Shown in pieces: positions 1-10,352 of a stretch of 64,000 nucleotides of DNA (position 1 is the stretch's first letter; every line of letters starts with the position of its first letter). The DNA is from Verrucomicrobiia bacterium (GTDB taxonomy: Bacteria; Verrucomicrobiota; Verrucomicrobiia; Limisphaerales; Pedosphaeraceae). Position numbers and translations under genes: made by a program. The notes under the pieces were generated by a model. The model did not search any database. It saw nothing but the letters and a program-made list of their open reading frames with translations, and had not been told where the DNA came from. The stretch is taken from NCBI GenBank assembly GCA_036268055.1, contig DATAUW010000001.1:62001-126000 (forward strand). The letters run 5' to 3'.

Positions 1-338
1 AACGACATGCCAAGCAAAACATTTTCGAGACAGGTGTAGCCTTGCAAGAGATTGAACGTCTGGAAAATATAACCGACCGTAGTCGCCCGCAGGCGATCGC
101 GCGCGGGTTCACTCAAAGCCGACATTTCTCGTCCGGCAAGCAGGATTGAACCCGAGTCCGGCTTGAGGATTCCCGCGATGAGATGAAGAAAGGTGGTTTT
201 CCCCGAACCGCTTTCGCCGCTCAAGGCACATTGCGCCTTTTCGGCGAGGTCGAAGGATTCAATGTCCACAACCGTATGAATTTCGCCGTCCGGGGAACAA
301 AACGATTTTTTGAGCTGTCTTATCTCTAGCAGCGGCAT
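1..338 (-). CDS. ABC transporter ATP-binding protein (partial, LolD/MacB type)
   Basis: Only the N-terminal 112 or so residues are inside the window; the gene continues past the left edge. The ATG lies at 336-338. The Walker A motif GESGSGKTT is at residues 41-49 and a Q-loop (FQTFNLL) at about 92-98. The text around them (LHLIAGILKPDSGSI) is typical of the small ATPases of lipoprotein-release or macrolide-export type ABC systems. The Walker B and signature motifs lie outside the window. The protein would hydrolyse ATP at the cytoplasmic face of the membrane to drive a partner permease, presumably encoded further left. The substrate cannot be told from this fragment. Confidence 0.9.
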   Translation of the reverse strand, partial: MPLLEIRQLKKSFCSPDGEIHTVVDIESFDLAEKAQCALSGESGSGKTTFLHLIAGILKPDSGSILLAGREMSALSEPARDRLRATTVGYIFQTFNLLQGYTCLENVLLGMS

Positions 339-570
339 AATAACCACGATTATGACGACGGAAGTGGTTCCATCGTTCCAATCGCGTCACAGTTAAAAAC
401 AAATTATCGAGGGTGAATAGAATATTCGCATTCGCGCAAATTATAAGTGGCGCTTCTTGCAAAAGCAGCGTGGATATGCTTGAATCGGAGTGTTCCACGC
501 GGTGATGCATCTGTGCCGCACCATGCGAGAACCGTGTGAGAGTAACTATAGTCAGATTGAGAGTGAATTC

Positions 571-3057
571 GTGAGTTGCAGGCGTTTATCAGGTGGCTCG
601 GTCGTTTTAGTCCTTCTCTTTTGGGCTGCAACCGCCTTTCCCGCCCAATTAACCAACGCCATCTGGCAATCTATGGACCGCGCGCCGAATGTTGCTGCGG
701 CCTCTTCCCCTTGGATTCACCCGCAAGTATTTCACAGTTTCAATCTCAACCATGCCGCGTTGCGCGCGCTGCTCAATCGCGTGCCGATGGAATTTTCCAG
801 CAATGCCGCGCCTTCGGAAATATCTCTGCCAATGCCGGACGGTTCGCTCGCCCGGTTCCACATTTTTGAATCGCCGGTGATGGCGTCCGAACTCGCCGCC
901 AAGTTTCCCGCGCTTAAAACCTATCGCGGTCAGGGCATTGACGATCCGCTGGCCACGGTGCGATTCGATTACACTCCCGCTGGATTTCACGCGCAGATTT
1001 TATCGCCAAACGGCGCGGTGTATCTGGATCCGCTGGAGAAGGGCGAGACGAATTTCTACGCCTGTTATTACAAGCACGATTATCATCGGACCGCGGATGA
1101 TTTTCATTGCCTCGCCGAATCGCCGAATTCGCCGCTCGCGCTGAATAAGCCTACGCCGCTTGGTTTGGCTTACGGCGATAACATGCTGCGCACTTACCGG
1201 CTCGCCTGCGCCGCGACGGCGGAATACGTCGCATTTCAAAGCGCGCCAGACCCGCCGAATGTGCCCGCCGGCATGGCCGCAATCGTGACGGCGATCAATC
1301 GCGTAGATGGCATTTACGAAACGGAAGTGGCGATTCACATGGTGCTCGTCGCCAGCAATGACGCCATTATTTACACCGACACCACAAACGAGCCTTACAG
1401 CAATGCCGACGGCAATGCCATGCTTTCCCAAAATCAGGCGAACCTCGACAATGTCATCGGCGATGCCAATTACGACATCGGCCACGTTTTCAGCACGGGC
1501 GGCGGCGGCATCGCGGGATTGGGCGTCGTTTGCCAAAGCGGAATGAAAGCCCAAGGCGTGACGGGTTTGCCGATGCCCATTGGCGATGCTTTTTATGTAG
1601 ATTATGTCTCGCATGAAATCGGCCACGAGTTTGGCGCGCATCATCCGTTCAATGGCGTGCAGGGAAATTGTGCCGGCACGCAGCGCAATCCGGCGACGGC
1701 TTACGAACCCGGCAGCGGCTCGACGATCATGGCCTACGCGGGAATTTGCGCCGGGGACGATTTGCAGAAACACAGCGACCCGTATTTTCACTCGGTCAAC
1801 CTCGCCGAAATCATCACTTACACGACTCAAGGCGCGGGCAGCAGTTGTCCGGTCCTGACACCAACTGGACGCACCGGCCCCAACGTGGATGCCGGCTCCA
1901 ACTTCACCATTCCCGTCGGCACACCGTTCACGCTCACCGCGACGGGCAGCGATGCCAATACCAACCTGCTCACCTATTGCTGGGAGGAACGCGATCTCGG
2001 CCCCGCGCAAACGCTTCAACAAGCCGACAATGGCAGCAGCCCGCTCTTCCGCTCATTTCTGCCCACGCAAAATCCTTCGCGCACTTTTCCGCAAATTGGC
2101 GACATCCTCAGCGGCACGCAAACGCCCGGCGAACAACTTCCGCAGCTTGCCCGCACGATGAATTTCCGCGTCACCGCGCGCGATAACCAACCCGGCGGCG
2201 GCGCAATCAGCACAGCGGACACGCAGGTGTTTGTTGATCCCGGCGCGGGGCCTTTCACCATCATTGCGCCCGCCGCAGGTGCGACATGGTTCGAGACGCA
2301 GACGGTGATGTGGGACGTCGCGGGCACGACGGACACGAACGTGAACACGATGTTCGTGAATATTTTATTGTCCACCAACGGCGGAACGAATTTCCCGATC
2401 GTGCTCGCCGCGAACGCACCCAACACCGGCAGCGCCGATGTCACCTTGCCGGTCATCGCCACTTCGCAAGCGCGCATCCGGGTCGAGGCTGTGGGAAATA
2501 TTTTCTTCGCCATCTCACCCGAAGATTTCAACCTCACGACCGAAACAAATCCGCCGCCCGCGCTCGCGCCCATCGCGGACGTCACAATCCATCTCGGCGC
2601 CACTTTGATCATCACGAATCAAGTGGCCGATTCGGTCGTGCCTCCACACACACTGGCTTTTAGCCTGGATACCAATTCCCCGCCAACCGCGGAAATCAAT
2701 CCAACCACCGGCATCCTCACGTGGACGCCTGACACCAACTATCTCGACACCACAAATGCCTTCACCGTGGATGTCAGCGACAATACTGACCCGCTATTGA
2801 ACGACTCGCAATCATTCAACGTCACCGTCGTACCCGCGCCGACAATTCAATCCATCAGCCTCGAGGACACAAACGTGGTGCTGACGTGGAGTTCCATTCC
2901 CGGCGATAATTACCTCGTGCAATACACGACGAATTTAGCGCCGGTGAATTGGCTGGATGCCGGCCCCTCAGTGACCGCGAATCACTTCGTCGCGACCAAC
3001 GCCGCCGCCATCAACGCGGCGATGGCGAGCTTCTATCGCATCCGGCTAGTGCCCTGA
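571..3057 (+). CDS. Secreted reprolysin-like zinc metallopeptidase with C-terminal Ig-like modules
   Basis: The reading frame is open from a GTG at 490. The GTG at 571 is preferred because it starts MSCRR followed by a hydrophobic stretch ending in A-x-A (AATAFPA), a good signal peptide, with a weak GAGAG ribosome site just upstream. The product is about 828 residues. An M12B-type propeptide-like region comes first, then the catalytic zinc motif [11 protein letters not shown] at about residues 348-358 with a downstream Met-turn-like MAY. Beta-sandwich modules follow: a PKD-like region from about 436, another from about 562, and a putative-Ig region ([10 protein letters not shown]) near 661-755. 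The last 70 residues end in FYRIRLVP and resemble the C-terminus of the beta-propeller protein at 40078-41892. It probably acts outside the cytoplasm as a protease; the substrate is unknown. Confidence 0.88.
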   Translation: MSCRRLSGGSVVLVLLFWAATAFPAQLTNAIWQSMDRAPNVAAASSPWIHPQVFHSFNLNHAALRALLNRVPMEFSSNAAPSEISLPMPDGSLARFHIFESPVMASELAAKFPALKTYRGQGIDDPLATVRFDYTPAGFHAQILSPNGAVYLDPLEKGETNFYACYYKHDYHRTADDFHCLAESPNSPLALNKPTPLGLAYGDNMLRTYRLACAATAEYVAFQSAPDPPNVPAGMAAIVTAINRVDGIYETEVAIHMVLVASNDAIIYTDTTNEPYSNADGNAMLSQNQANLDNVIGDANYDIGHVFSTGGGGIAGLGVVCQSGMKAQGVTGLPMPIGDAFYVDYVSHEIGHEFGAHHPFNGVQGNCAGTQRNPATAYEPGSGSTIMAYAGICAGDDLQKHSDPYFHSVNLAEIITYTTQGAGSSCPVLTPTGRTGPNVDAGSNFTIPVGTPFTLTATGSDANTNLLTYCWEERDLGPAQTLQQADNGSSPLFRSFLPTQNPSRTFPQIGDILSGTQTPGEQLPQLARTMNFRVTARDNQPGGGAISTADTQVFVDPGAGPFTIIAPAAGATWFETQTVMWDVAGTTDTNVNTMFVNILLSTNGGTNFPIVLAANAPNTGSADVTLPVIATSQARIRVEAVGNIFFAISPEDFNLTTETNPPPALAPIADVTIHLGATLIITNQVADSVVPPHTLAFSLDTNSPPTAEINPTTGILTWTPDTNYLDTTNAFTVDVSDNTDPLLNDSQSFNVTVVPAPTIQSISLEDTNVVLTWSSIPGDNYLVQYTTNLAPVNWLDAGPSVTANHFVATNAAAINAAMASFYRIRLVP

Positions 3058-3073
3058 CGCCGCGCGAATATTC

Positions 3074-6000
3074 TTATCGTCCGCAACAGTTCTTATACTT
3101 CTTCCCGCTGCCGCAAGGACAAGGATCGTTTCGTCCAACCTTCGGTCCCGAACGCACTGGCTTGGCTTTTTCGACCGCCGCATTCGCTTCACTGACCACG
3201 TCGCTGGCGTTGCCTTTGGCCGCCGGAGCATCGCCGCCAAACGCGCTCGAAGATTGATGCAAGGTTCTTTGCGGAGCGTTCTTCAAAAAATTCTCGAACG
3301 CCATCAGGCTCGATGCGCTGCGGAAAATGCCGTGACAGATTTCCGTTTTGATGTTGATCATCAATTCCTCGAAAATCTTGAAAGCCTCCGCCTTGTATTC
3401 GATCAGCGGATCGCGCTGGCCGTGGGCGCGCAGGCCGATGCTGTAACGCAAGCTGTCCATCTCGTAAAGATGCTCCTGCCACAACCGGTCAATCGCCGTC
3501 AAAATCGTGTAACGCTCGACCGACTTGATCGCCTCGGGATTCTCGAAACTGATCTTCAACTCGTACGCCTTGCGCACGCTGTCGGAAATAAAATTGCACG
3601 CCCCAAATTGCGCCGGGCTCAAGCCATCGAACACCGATCCGGGCACGGGCGTTTCCTGGTTGTCATGCGCCGCTTTGACGATTTCCTCCTCCGGCATGCC
3701 GAGCGGGAAATTCAAATTCACCCAATCCGACAACGAGCGCAAACGCCATTCAGCCGTGTCCTGCGTGTTCGAGGTGAACTGCTCGATCTTCTGGATGACC
3801 ACCTCTTCCATGATGTCCATGAGGCGGTCGCGGACATCCGGCGAATTGATGATTTCATTGCGGAAGCCGTAGATGACTTCGCGCTGCTTGTTCATCACGT
3901 CGTCATATTCCAACGTGCGTTTGCGGATCTGGAAATTGTGTTCTTCAACGCGTTTTTGCGCCTGCTCGATCGAACGATTCAGCCACGGATGTTCCAACTC
4001 CTGGTTCTCCTCGAGGCCCATGCGCTCCATCACTTTTACAATGCGGTCGGAACCGAACAAGCGCATCAAATCGTCTTCCAGCGAAATGAAAAAATGCGTC
4101 GAACCCGGATCGCCCTGGCGCGCGCAACGTCCGCGCAACTGCCGGTCAATGCGGCGGGATTCATGCCGCTCCGTGCCGATGACGTGCAAACCGCCAAGCT
4201 CGGAAACCCCCTGCCCCAGTTTAATATCCGTGCCGCGGCCCGCCATGTTCGTCGCGATGGTGACCGCGCCTAATTGGCCGGCACGCTGGACGATCTCCGC
4301 TTCCTGCTGGTGGAATTTCGCGTTCAACACCGAATGCACGATGCCCGCCTTCTTCAACAGGCGGGAAAGAAATTCGCTGACCTCAACCGAAATCGTGCCT
4401 ACCAGAATCGGACGGCCCTGCTGATGGATGGTCTGGATTTCCTTGAGCGCCGCTTCGAATTTTTCGCGCTTGGTCTTATAGACGGAATCGTTTTTGTCTT
4501 TGCGCGCGACCACCCGATTGGTCGGGATGACGGCCACGCCCAATTTATAAATGTCGAGAAATTCGCCCGCCTCGGTTTCCGCCGTGCCGGTCATGCCTGC
4601 GAGTTTGCGATAGAGGCGGAAATAATTCTGGATCGTGATCGTCGCGAGCGTTTGCGTTTCGCGTTCGATCTCCACGCCTTCCTTCGCTTCGACGGCTTGA
4701 TGCAACCCATCGCTCCAGCGGCGGCCCGTCATCAAGCGGCCCGTGTTTTCATCCACGATGATGACTTTGTTATCCTGGACTACATACTGCACGTCCTTGA
4801 TGTAAAGACTGTAGGCCTTGAGCAACTGCGCGATGGAATGGATGCGCTGCGCCTTGGCCTCAAACTCGGATTGCAGCTTGGCCTTCGCTTCCAGCCGCTT
4901 GCGCGGGTCGGTTTCGACGCCCGTATCCACTTCATGCAACGCCGTGCCGAGGTCGGGCAGCATGAAAGCGTCGGGATCTTTCGGACTGAGAAAATTGCGG
5001 CCCTTCTCGGTCAGGTCCGCCTCGTGGCTCTTCTCATCAATCGCGAAAAATAATTCTTCCTTCTCCGCGTAAAGTTCCTTCTTCGATTGATCGCCGTGCA
5101 ACGACAACTCGGCATCCTGCATCAACCGCTGGTTCGAGGGCTCTTCCAGAATCTTCATCAACTCGAGCGACGTCGGCTGGCCGAGTTTAACGCGATAAAG
5201 CAACAAACCGATTTGCCGTTCGAGATTTTCCGAACTCGACTTGTCATTCGCGCGCAACTTAACCAGCAGTTCTTCCGCTTCCTTGAGGAAACGCCCGCAA
5301 AGCTTTTGCTGCGCAAACACCACCGATTCCACCACCGGCTTGAATTCGCCGTATTGATTGTTCACCTGCACCACGGCCGGCCCGCTGATGATCAGCGGCG
5401 TGCGGGCTTCATCAATCAGGATCGAATCCACTTCGTCAACAATCGCGAAATAATGACCGCGCTGGACTTGGTCCTCCCGGCGCGTGGCCATGCCGTTATC
5501 GCGCAGATAATCGAAACCGAACTCCGCATTGGTTCCGTAAGTGATGTCGCAATTATATTGCTCGCGGCGGACGCTCGGCGACTGATCATGCACGATACAA
5601 CCCACAGTCAGGCCGAGAAATTTATAAACCGCGCCCATCCATTCGCTATCGCGCGACGCCAGATAATCATTCACCGTCACGACATGCACGCCGCGGCCAG
5701 TAAGGGCATTCAGATAAACCGGCAGCGTGGCGACGAGGGTTTTGCCTTCGCCCGTGGCCATTTCGGCGATCTTGCCAGTGTGCAGGGAAACTCCGCCGAC
5801 GAGCTGCACATCAAATGGAACCATCTCCCATCTGAGCGGCTGGCCTCGCACAATGACATCCCGCCCGCACATGCGGCGGCAGGCATTTTTGACGACCGCA
5901 AAAGCTTCGGGCAAAATTTCATCCACCGCCGCCGCCAGCTCTGTCGGATTATCAATCGCGGCGAGGCGCGCCTTCCAATCGGCGGTCTTTTGCCGCAAAG

Positions 6001-6124
6001 CATCCTCGGGAAGCTTCTGTAATTCCGCCTCGGCCTGGTTGATGCGCTCCACCATGGGACGCAGCTTCCGGATTTCCCGGTCATTCTTCGACCCGATGAA
6101 CTTTTTGACAATATATCCGATCAT
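3074..6124 (-). CDS. secA: Preprotein translocase subunit SecA
   Basis: SecA is the ATPase motor that pushes unfolded preproteins through the SecYEG channel. The product is 1016 residues, somewhat longer than the E. coli protein (901). Visible motifs are MATGEGKT (Walker A), a DEVDSILIDEARTPLIISG stretch (Walker B and following), the cross-linking domain insert, and SMAGRGTDIKLG-like motif V text. The C-terminal zinc site CPCGSGKKYKNCC is intact. An insertion of roughly 100 residues rich in Lys and Glu sits in nucleotide-binding domain 1 (about 250-370). Its stop lies 16 bases from the stop of the convergent metallopeptidase gene. No strong ribosome site precedes the ATG. Confidence 0.98.
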   Translation of the reverse strand: MIGYIVKKFIGSKNDREIRKLRPMVERINQAEAELQKLPEDALRQKTADWKARLAAIDNPTELAAAVDEILPEAFAVVKNACRRMCGRDVIVRGQPLRWEMVPFDVQLVGGVSLHTGKIAEMATGEGKTLVATLPVYLNALTGRGVHVVTVNDYLASRDSEWMGAVYKFLGLTVGCIVHDQSPSVRREQYNCDITYGTNAEFGFDYLRDNGMATRREDQVQRGHYFAIVDEVDSILIDEARTPLIISGPAVVQVNNQYGEFKPVVESVVFAQQKLCGRFLKEAEELLVKLRANDKSSSENLERQIGLLLYRVKLGQPTSLELMKILEEPSNQRLMQDAELSLHGDQSKKELYAEKEELFFAIDEKSHEADLTEKGRNFLSPKDPDAFMLPDLGTALHEVDTGVETDPRKRLEAKAKLQSEFEAKAQRIHSIAQLLKAYSLYIKDVQYVVQDNKVIIVDENTGRLMTGRRWSDGLHQAVEAKEGVEIERETQTLATITIQNYFRLYRKLAGMTGTAETEAGEFLDIYKLGVAVIPTNRVVARKDKNDSVYKTKREKFEAALKEIQTIHQQGRPILVGTISVEVSEFLSRLLKKAGIVHSVLNAKFHQQEAEIVQRAGQLGAVTIATNMAGRGTDIKLGQGVSELGGLHVIGTERHESRRIDRQLRGRCARQGDPGSTHFFISLEDDLMRLFGSDRIVKVMERMGLEENQELEHPWLNRSIEQAQKRVEEHNFQIRKRTLEYDDVMNKQREVIYGFRNEIINSPDVRDRLMDIMEEVVIQKIEQFTSNTQDTAEWRLRSLSDWVNLNFPLGMPEEEIVKAAHDNQETPVPGSVFDGLSPAQFGACNFISDSVRKAYELKISFENPEAIKSVERYTILTAIDRLWQEHLYEMDSLRYSIGLRAHGQRDPLIEYKAEAFKIFEELMINIKTEICHGIFRSASSLMAFENFLKNAPQRTLHQSSSAFGGDAPAAKGNASDVVSEANAAVEKAKPVRSGPKVGRNDPCPCGSGKKYKNCCGR

Positions 6125-6502
6125 GCAAAATCTTTAAAAAGAGTCATGGAAATTACGGCATCCATCCCCATGCGTCAAAGACTTTAAAATCACACTCAAC
6201 GCACTGAACCAACGCCATCTCCTTTACTGCCATTTTGGCTACGCCGCATCATAGCCCAACGCGCCGGCTATTGCAAATGCAGCCATGAACCGGCTAACCG
6301 CAGGGGCGCATCTCAGTTTCTTGCAACCCGGAGGGTTGCCGGACCTTAGCCAAGGATAACATCCCCGAAACGGCATCCAAACAGAATATCCGTCCCGGCT
6401 GGGACGGCGGATCTCATCACAAATAGAATTTAAATGCGTTGAGGCCATGATTTTCCCGCGCCCAACCCGGCACCGGCCTCCGCCAATAATTTTTTCCTCC
6501 CA

Positions 6503-6572
6503 TTAAGCGACCTTAAGCGGACTTATCCGAACTTATCCGAACTTATCCGAGCCAACGCGAACTTTTCCGGCC
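6503..6572. repeat. Seven-unit 10-bp tandem array
   Basis: Seven units follow one another with an exact 10-bp period: TTAAGCGACC, TTAAGCGGAC, TTATCCGAAC twice, TTATCCGAGC, CAACGCGAAC, TTTTCCGGCC. All share a CG at unit positions 6-7. The period places every unit on the same helix face. A degenerate relative (TTAAGCGCAC, TTAACCGCAC) lies at 20449-20469. Confidence 0.8.
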
Positions 6573-6847
6573 TTTTTGGCTCGCTTAACGTCGTTTGAAG
6601 AGCCGAGCCAAACCCGGCCGTTGGCGTTTTTTATCCACTTGCGGATTTGAACCCGCTGCCATCGTCCAACTCGCCTTAGAGCAAACCATTACCTCCATTT
6701 CAAAGAACCATCCCTACCATACCGCATCCCCAAGATACAGTCCACCCTTCCATAGGATACAAAAATAGAAATAACCTCCCCTCATCCACAAACTAAATCC
6801 CTCCACCAACGCCTCCGCCAACCGTATGCCCCCATTAAGGGGAGGGC

Positions 6848-6864
6848 GAGCGTACTCGCGAGCC
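6848..6864. repeat. 17-bp interspersed word, copy 1
   Basis: GAGCGTACTCGCGAGCC is identical to 22037-22053. It contains the palindrome CTCGCGAG and lies in gene-free sequence in both places, each time preceded by a G/A-rich stretch. Confidence 0.75.
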
Positions 6865-7094
6865 GTAAAATGATCATCCACTCACGCCCCGCCCAGATTA
6901 TCCACACCCTCCACCGCTTCTCATTAACCTCCAGATTCATCTAGGGGGTCGCCGCGTCCACCCTTCCAACCACACCATCCCGAGCGCAGCGAGGCCGCAC
7001 CGTTCCCTGGAACCATCCTCCACGAACTTCACTTCAGGTTATCGCCCGATTATTGCGCCCCACCATTCCCCACTCGCACAGGCTTTCCCCCAGC

Positions 7095-7562
7095 CTACTC
7101 CTCCGCCGCCAGCGGCCCAAAAGGCAACCCCGTCTCCTCAAGAATTTCCCGAATCTGCGCCGAAAACCAATCCTCCGAGCGCTTCATGGAAATATCCTGT
7201 GGGGGCACCGGAAAATAATCTTCCCCCACGATGCCGTCCACCGAATCCGCCATCGGCAACTGAATGTCCGCGGGAAAATAATTGTCATCCACCTGAAAAC
7301 ATTTTTTGGGCGGCGGCGGCAATTTGCTCTTTGCATTCACGTCCGCGTCTTCGACTTCCACAAAACGAAAGTGCCCGCGGTCATTTACCGTGACCAGCTT
7401 CGCTTCCACCAGCCGCGTCATCAATCCCCTCGCCCAATCCGGCTTTTCACGAAATTTCCGGCGGCCACCGGCGCAACGGGAAATCTCCGCGAGCGGAACC
7501 GAAGTGCCCTTCCAGGATTTGAGGTAATCCAAAACTTCCAACTCATCCGCACTAAGAATCAT
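7095..7562 (-). CDS. Conserved hypothetical protein, possible winged-helix N-terminus
   Basis: About 155 residues if started at the ATG at 7560-7562 (MILSADELEVLDYL). The open frame extends upstream to 7679, but that text looks non-coding. The N-terminal half (LSADELEVLDYLKSWKGTSVPLAEISRCAGG, then VEAKLVTVNDRGHFRF) has the helix-helix-wing look of a small winged-helix domain. The C-terminal half is rich in Pro, Asp and Phe (KLPPPPKKCF, DDNYFPADIQLP) and ends without a membrane segment. There is no signal peptide, so it is probably cytoplasmic. I do not recognise the family beyond its likeness to uncharacterised verrucomicrobial proteins. Confidence 0.72.
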   Translation of the reverse strand: MILSADELEVLDYLKSWKGTSVPLAEISRCAGGRRKFREKPDWARGLMTRLVEAKLVTVNDRGHFRFVEVEDADVNAKSKLPPPPKKCFQVDDNYFPADIQLPMADSVDGIVGEDYFPVPPQDISMKRSEDWFSAQIREILEETGLPFGPLAAEE

Positions 7563-7751
7563 ACGACTTAAAACAACCTGCCTAATTTGAACGTGGCAAT
7601 TTCGGAGCAGAAGAAATGCCATGAAGTCGAAAATGCAGAGGACACCTTTCCTCCCCGTAAATAAGTAGAAACTCTTCATCCGCGCCCGCCACGCAACGCG
7701 CGCGCTGTATATAAATGAGGCACGCGCGCCAGCGAACTGGCGGTTGCGAAG

Positions 7752-8669
7752 TTATGCCGCTGTCCCAACCGTCTGCGGTTTCGCGCGCAATTCCGACTGC
7801 ACTTCCTTCACCAGTTTTTCCATCCGGCGGCCGTACTCGACGTAATTATTATACTGCACTTCCGGCGCGGCGGTGACGCTCTTGTCATGAAACACCACCG
7901 CCATGTGCGGCTCGATGGAAATGCCCGCATCATAACCATGCGCCAGCAAGTCCTTGATGATCTTGCGCACCTGCCCGTCGCCTTCGCCGGGAAATTTATA
8001 ATCGCCGTCTTTTTTCGCGGGCGCCCAAACAGCGTCCTTCACATGCACATGAACAATGTGCTCGCGCACGTGCGAATAAAATTCCCACGCGTCCTGCTGC
8101 GACCACGGTTTCGGCTTCGTGCGATCCGCCGTGATCACGGGATTGCCCGTATCAAAAACCAATTTCAGCCCCGGCACATTCTCCAGCATCTTCAGCGTGA
8201 ACGGCCAGCCCATGCCGCCATAGTTCGCGCAATTCTCATGCACCGGCTGGATGCCCGCATCGAGAAACAGTTTGGTGATCTCGCGCAAACGGCGAAAACG
8301 CTCCTCCTCCATTTGATCATCACCATCGCGCGGCGCAAAACTCATGATGCGCACCATCTTCGTGCCGAGCCGCTGCATGCGCGGAATCGCCCGGCGCGTT
8401 TCCGCCAATGACGATTCCCCCGGCTGATCAATTTTCTTCCCCCAGTTGCCAATCGCCGAACCAAACCCGCTGATGTGAACTCCCGTCTGCGCCAGTTTCT
8501 CGACGACTATATCAAACGCCGCCTCGGGAATATCATGAATATTCCCCGCCGGAAAACCGGGTGCCTCAACCATGCGCGCCTCGATATTTTTCCAGCCCAA
8601 TTCCGTCGTCGCCTTGATTTGCGTATCAATCGCGGCGCCCGCTTCATCAGCAATGCCAGTTAGAAACAT
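7752..8669 (-). CDS. Sugar phosphate isomerase/epimerase-like TIM-barrel protein
   Basis: A 305-residue cytoplasmic protein of the xylose-isomerase-like TIM-barrel superfamily. Typical segments are GWKNIEARM near the N-terminus, VHENCANYGGMG around residue 150, LVFDTGNPV around 175, HVHVKDAVW near 215, and GISIEPHM near 255. The Glu, Asp and His residues in these strands are the usual metal ligands of the fold. Members isomerise or epimerise sugars, inositols or keto-acids; the exact substrate is not visible. It lies next to a Gfo/Idh/MocA oxidoreductase, a common pairing in sugar or inositol catabolism. The two may act together, but the lipoprotein gene lies between them. Confidence 0.88.
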   Translation of the reverse strand: MFLTGIADEAGAAIDTQIKATTELGWKNIEARMVEAPGFPAGNIHDIPEAAFDIVVEKLAQTGVHISGFGSAIGNWGKKIDQPGESSLAETRRAIPRMQRLGTKMVRIMSFAPRDGDDQMEEERFRRLREITKLFLDAGIQPVHENCANYGGMGWPFTLKMLENVPGLKLVFDTGNPVITADRTKPKPWSQQDAWEFYSHVREHIVHVHVKDAVWAPAKKDGDYKFPGEGDGQVRKIIKDLLAHGYDAGISIEPHMAVVFHDKSVTAAPEVQYNNYVEYGRRMEKLVKEVQSELRAKPQTVGTAA

Positions 8670-8678
8670 AAATTTGAT

Positions 8679-9062
8679 CTATGGGAAAATGCGGGGAAAT
8701 TCCAGGTAATCCCCATCCTTTAAAGTCACCGCCTTTGCGGCTGGCTCCAAACGATTGACATAATAACGCTTTTTTTTCACGTTGCCGTTCACGGAAGAAC
8801 CAAGAATCACCGCTTTGTGACTAAAGTCATTAAAATTGCTTGAAATGTTCAAAGCTGTTTCCAGTGTCGTTCCATTTGTAAAATAGTAAATGCCGTTTCG
8901 CGATCCCATCGGCCCCCACATGCTCACCCGCACAAAGCCGGGCGCTGCGTGCCCCGAGACTATCGCCGGCTCTCCCGCAGTTTCAGCGCATGAACTCAAC
9001 AAGCATGCAACGAACCCGAAGAGAATTGCGAAAATGATCTGGTTGCTTTTAGTCCCCGTCAT
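8679..9062 (-). CDS. Small lipoprotein with possible SLBB-like region
   Basis: About 127 residues from the ATG at 9060-9062. The frame is open to 9092, but the internal start leaves a 7-base gap after the oxidoreductase stop and gives a normal lipoprotein signal: MTGTKSNQ, a hydrophobic run, then the lipobox LLSSC. The mature part has alternating beta-rich segments (GFVRVSMWGPM, NGIYYFTNGTTLETAL) and ends with KAVTLKDGDYLEFPRIF. That ending recalls the ligand-binding beta-grasp (SLBB) repeats of polysaccharide export proteins. It would be anchored in a cell-envelope membrane. The function is unknown and the SLBB link is only a resemblance. Confidence 0.72.
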   Translation of the reverse strand: MTGTKSNQIIFAILFGFVACLLSSCAETAGEPAIVSGHAAPGFVRVSMWGPMGSRNGIYYFTNGTTLETALNISSNFNDFSHKAVILGSSVNGNVKKKRYYVNRLEPAAKAVTLKDGDYLEFPRIFP

Positions 9063-9069
9063 TCGCTTC

Positions 9070-10236
9070 CTATCGGCTGAACGATTTCGCAAAATCTTCC
9101 GTGGAAACTTTCACCACTTTCTTTTTCGCCGTGGAACCTGCGATCAACTGCTTCAATTTTTTCTCGTAAGCCTTGCTGTCCATCGGCAATTCCACTGTCT
9201 TGCCCGTCAGCGACGAATATAACATCACATTCGCCAGTTCGACAGAATGAATTCCATCCGGCCCGGGCGCAATCAGCGGCGCGCCGTCCAGAATCGCATC
9301 CACAAAATTCTGCATCAGGGCCGCATGCGGCGCGGTGGCATTCTCAATCGGAATTTCCACATTCCACACTTCCGGTTTCAGAAATCCCACCTTGGACGAT
9401 TTGCAAAACTCATCCATCGGAACTTCGTTGCGCGTGAAAAACAATTTGTCCTTTTCCAAAACAATCTTGCCGCGCGTGCCGGCGATTTCAAACCGGTTCG
9501 TTCCCGGCGCTTCCCCGGTGGACGTGATAAAAACGCCCGTCGCCCCGTTCGGATATTCAAAATACGCGGTGACATTGTCTTCAACCTCGATCTTGTGAAA
9601 CCGCCCAAGCTGGCAAAACCCGCGCACCCGCGCCGGCATGCCACAAAGCCATTGCAGCACGTCGAGATTATGCAGGCATTGATTCAGCAGCACGCCCCCG
9701 CCCTCGCCCTTCCACGTCGCGCGCCACTCGCTGCTCGAATAATAGGCATCCGTGCGATACCAATCAGTGATGATCCAATTCACCCGCGTGATTTCCCCCA
9801 ACTCACCGCTCTCGATTAACCGGCGAATCTTCGCGTAACGCGATTCCACGCGCAGTTGAAACATTCCCCCGAAAACCAGCCCCTTATTTTTCTGCTTTTG
9901 CTTTTGATACGTGGCGATCAACTTTTCCGCATCCGCCTTGTGCGCTGAAATCGGTTTTTCCACCATCGCATGCACGCCGTTTTCGAGCGCGCAAATCCCC
10001 AGGCTGGTATGCTGATAATGCGGCGTGGCGATGAGCACCGCATCCACCTCCCCCGAACGAATCAGTTCCTCACCATCAGCAAAAATTTTCAACGGCGCGT
10101 ACTTCTCAAGCTTCTCCGGCGACGTCGAACAAACCGCCACCAGTTCGCACCGGCCGACTTTTCCCGCGCGCAAATAATCGGCGTGATGCCTGCCAATATT
10201 TCCCATGCCGATAATCCCAAGCCGCACTGTGTTCAT
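9070..10236 (-). CDS. Gfo/Idh/MocA family oxidoreductase
   Basis: A 388-residue NAD(P)-dependent dehydrogenase. The Rossmann motif GIIGMGNIGRHHADYL is at residues 8-23, and the strand-helix ATPHYQH lies near residue 70. The family signature EKPISAH is near residue 94. The second half is the beta-sheet domain that binds the sugar. Family members oxidise or reduce sugars, inositols or related polyols in the cytoplasm. There is no Tat signal, unlike many verrucomicrobial members. It is the first gene of a short minus-strand run with the lipoprotein and the TIM-barrel gene. The substrate cannot be assigned. Confidence 0.93.
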   Translation of the reverse strand: MNTVRLGIIGMGNIGRHHADYLRAGKVGRCELVAVCSTSPEKLEKYAPLKIFADGEELIRSGEVDAVLIATPHYQHTSLGICALENGVHAMVEKPISAHKADAEKLIATYQKQKQKNKGLVFGGMFQLRVESRYAKIRRLIESGELGEITRVNWIITDWYRTDAYYSSSEWRATWKGEGGGVLLNQCLHNLDVLQWLCGMPARVRGFCQLGRFHKIEVEDNVTAYFEYPNGATGVFITSTGEAPGTNRFEIAGTRGKIVLEKDKLFFTRNEVPMDEFCKSSKVGFLKPEVWNVEIPIENATAPHAALMQNFVDAILDGAPLIAPGPDGIHSVELANVMLYSSLTGKTVELPMDSKAYEKKLKQLIAGSTAKKKVVKVSTEDFAKSFSR

Positions 10237-10352
10237 GCAAAAAGATTACCGGCCTCACCAAATAATTCAAACCCGCAATTCCATCGTATCGCAACCTCAG
10301 TCACCTCGCACACCATCCGCGTCGTAACGCGACTTGCCGCTCCGCCGCCGAA

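Larger units (their letters stand above)
6125..7094. other. Gene-free region with palindromes and a 10-bp phased array
   Basis: No convincing coding sequence is seen in these 970 bases, which lie upstream of secA. The region holds perfect hairpins at 6323-6339 (GCAACCC/GGGTTGC) and 6390-6407 (CCGTCCC/GGGACGG), the 10-bp array at 6503-6572, and one copy of a 17-bp word found again at 22037. The rest, especially 6650-7090, is C-rich on the plus strand without further obvious structure. The short open frame at 6239-6448 reads through the hairpins and is not taken as a gene. Confidence 0.7.

Noticed and set aside
3254-6022. Long plus-strand frames (339, 259 and 311 codons) opposite secA
   Set aside because: They mirror the secA reading frame in GC-rich DNA and give Arg/His-rich text without domains.
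6239-6448. Small minus-strand frame of 69 codons
   Set aside because: It reads through two perfect hairpins and has no ribosome site or family resemblance; the text fits a translated repeat.
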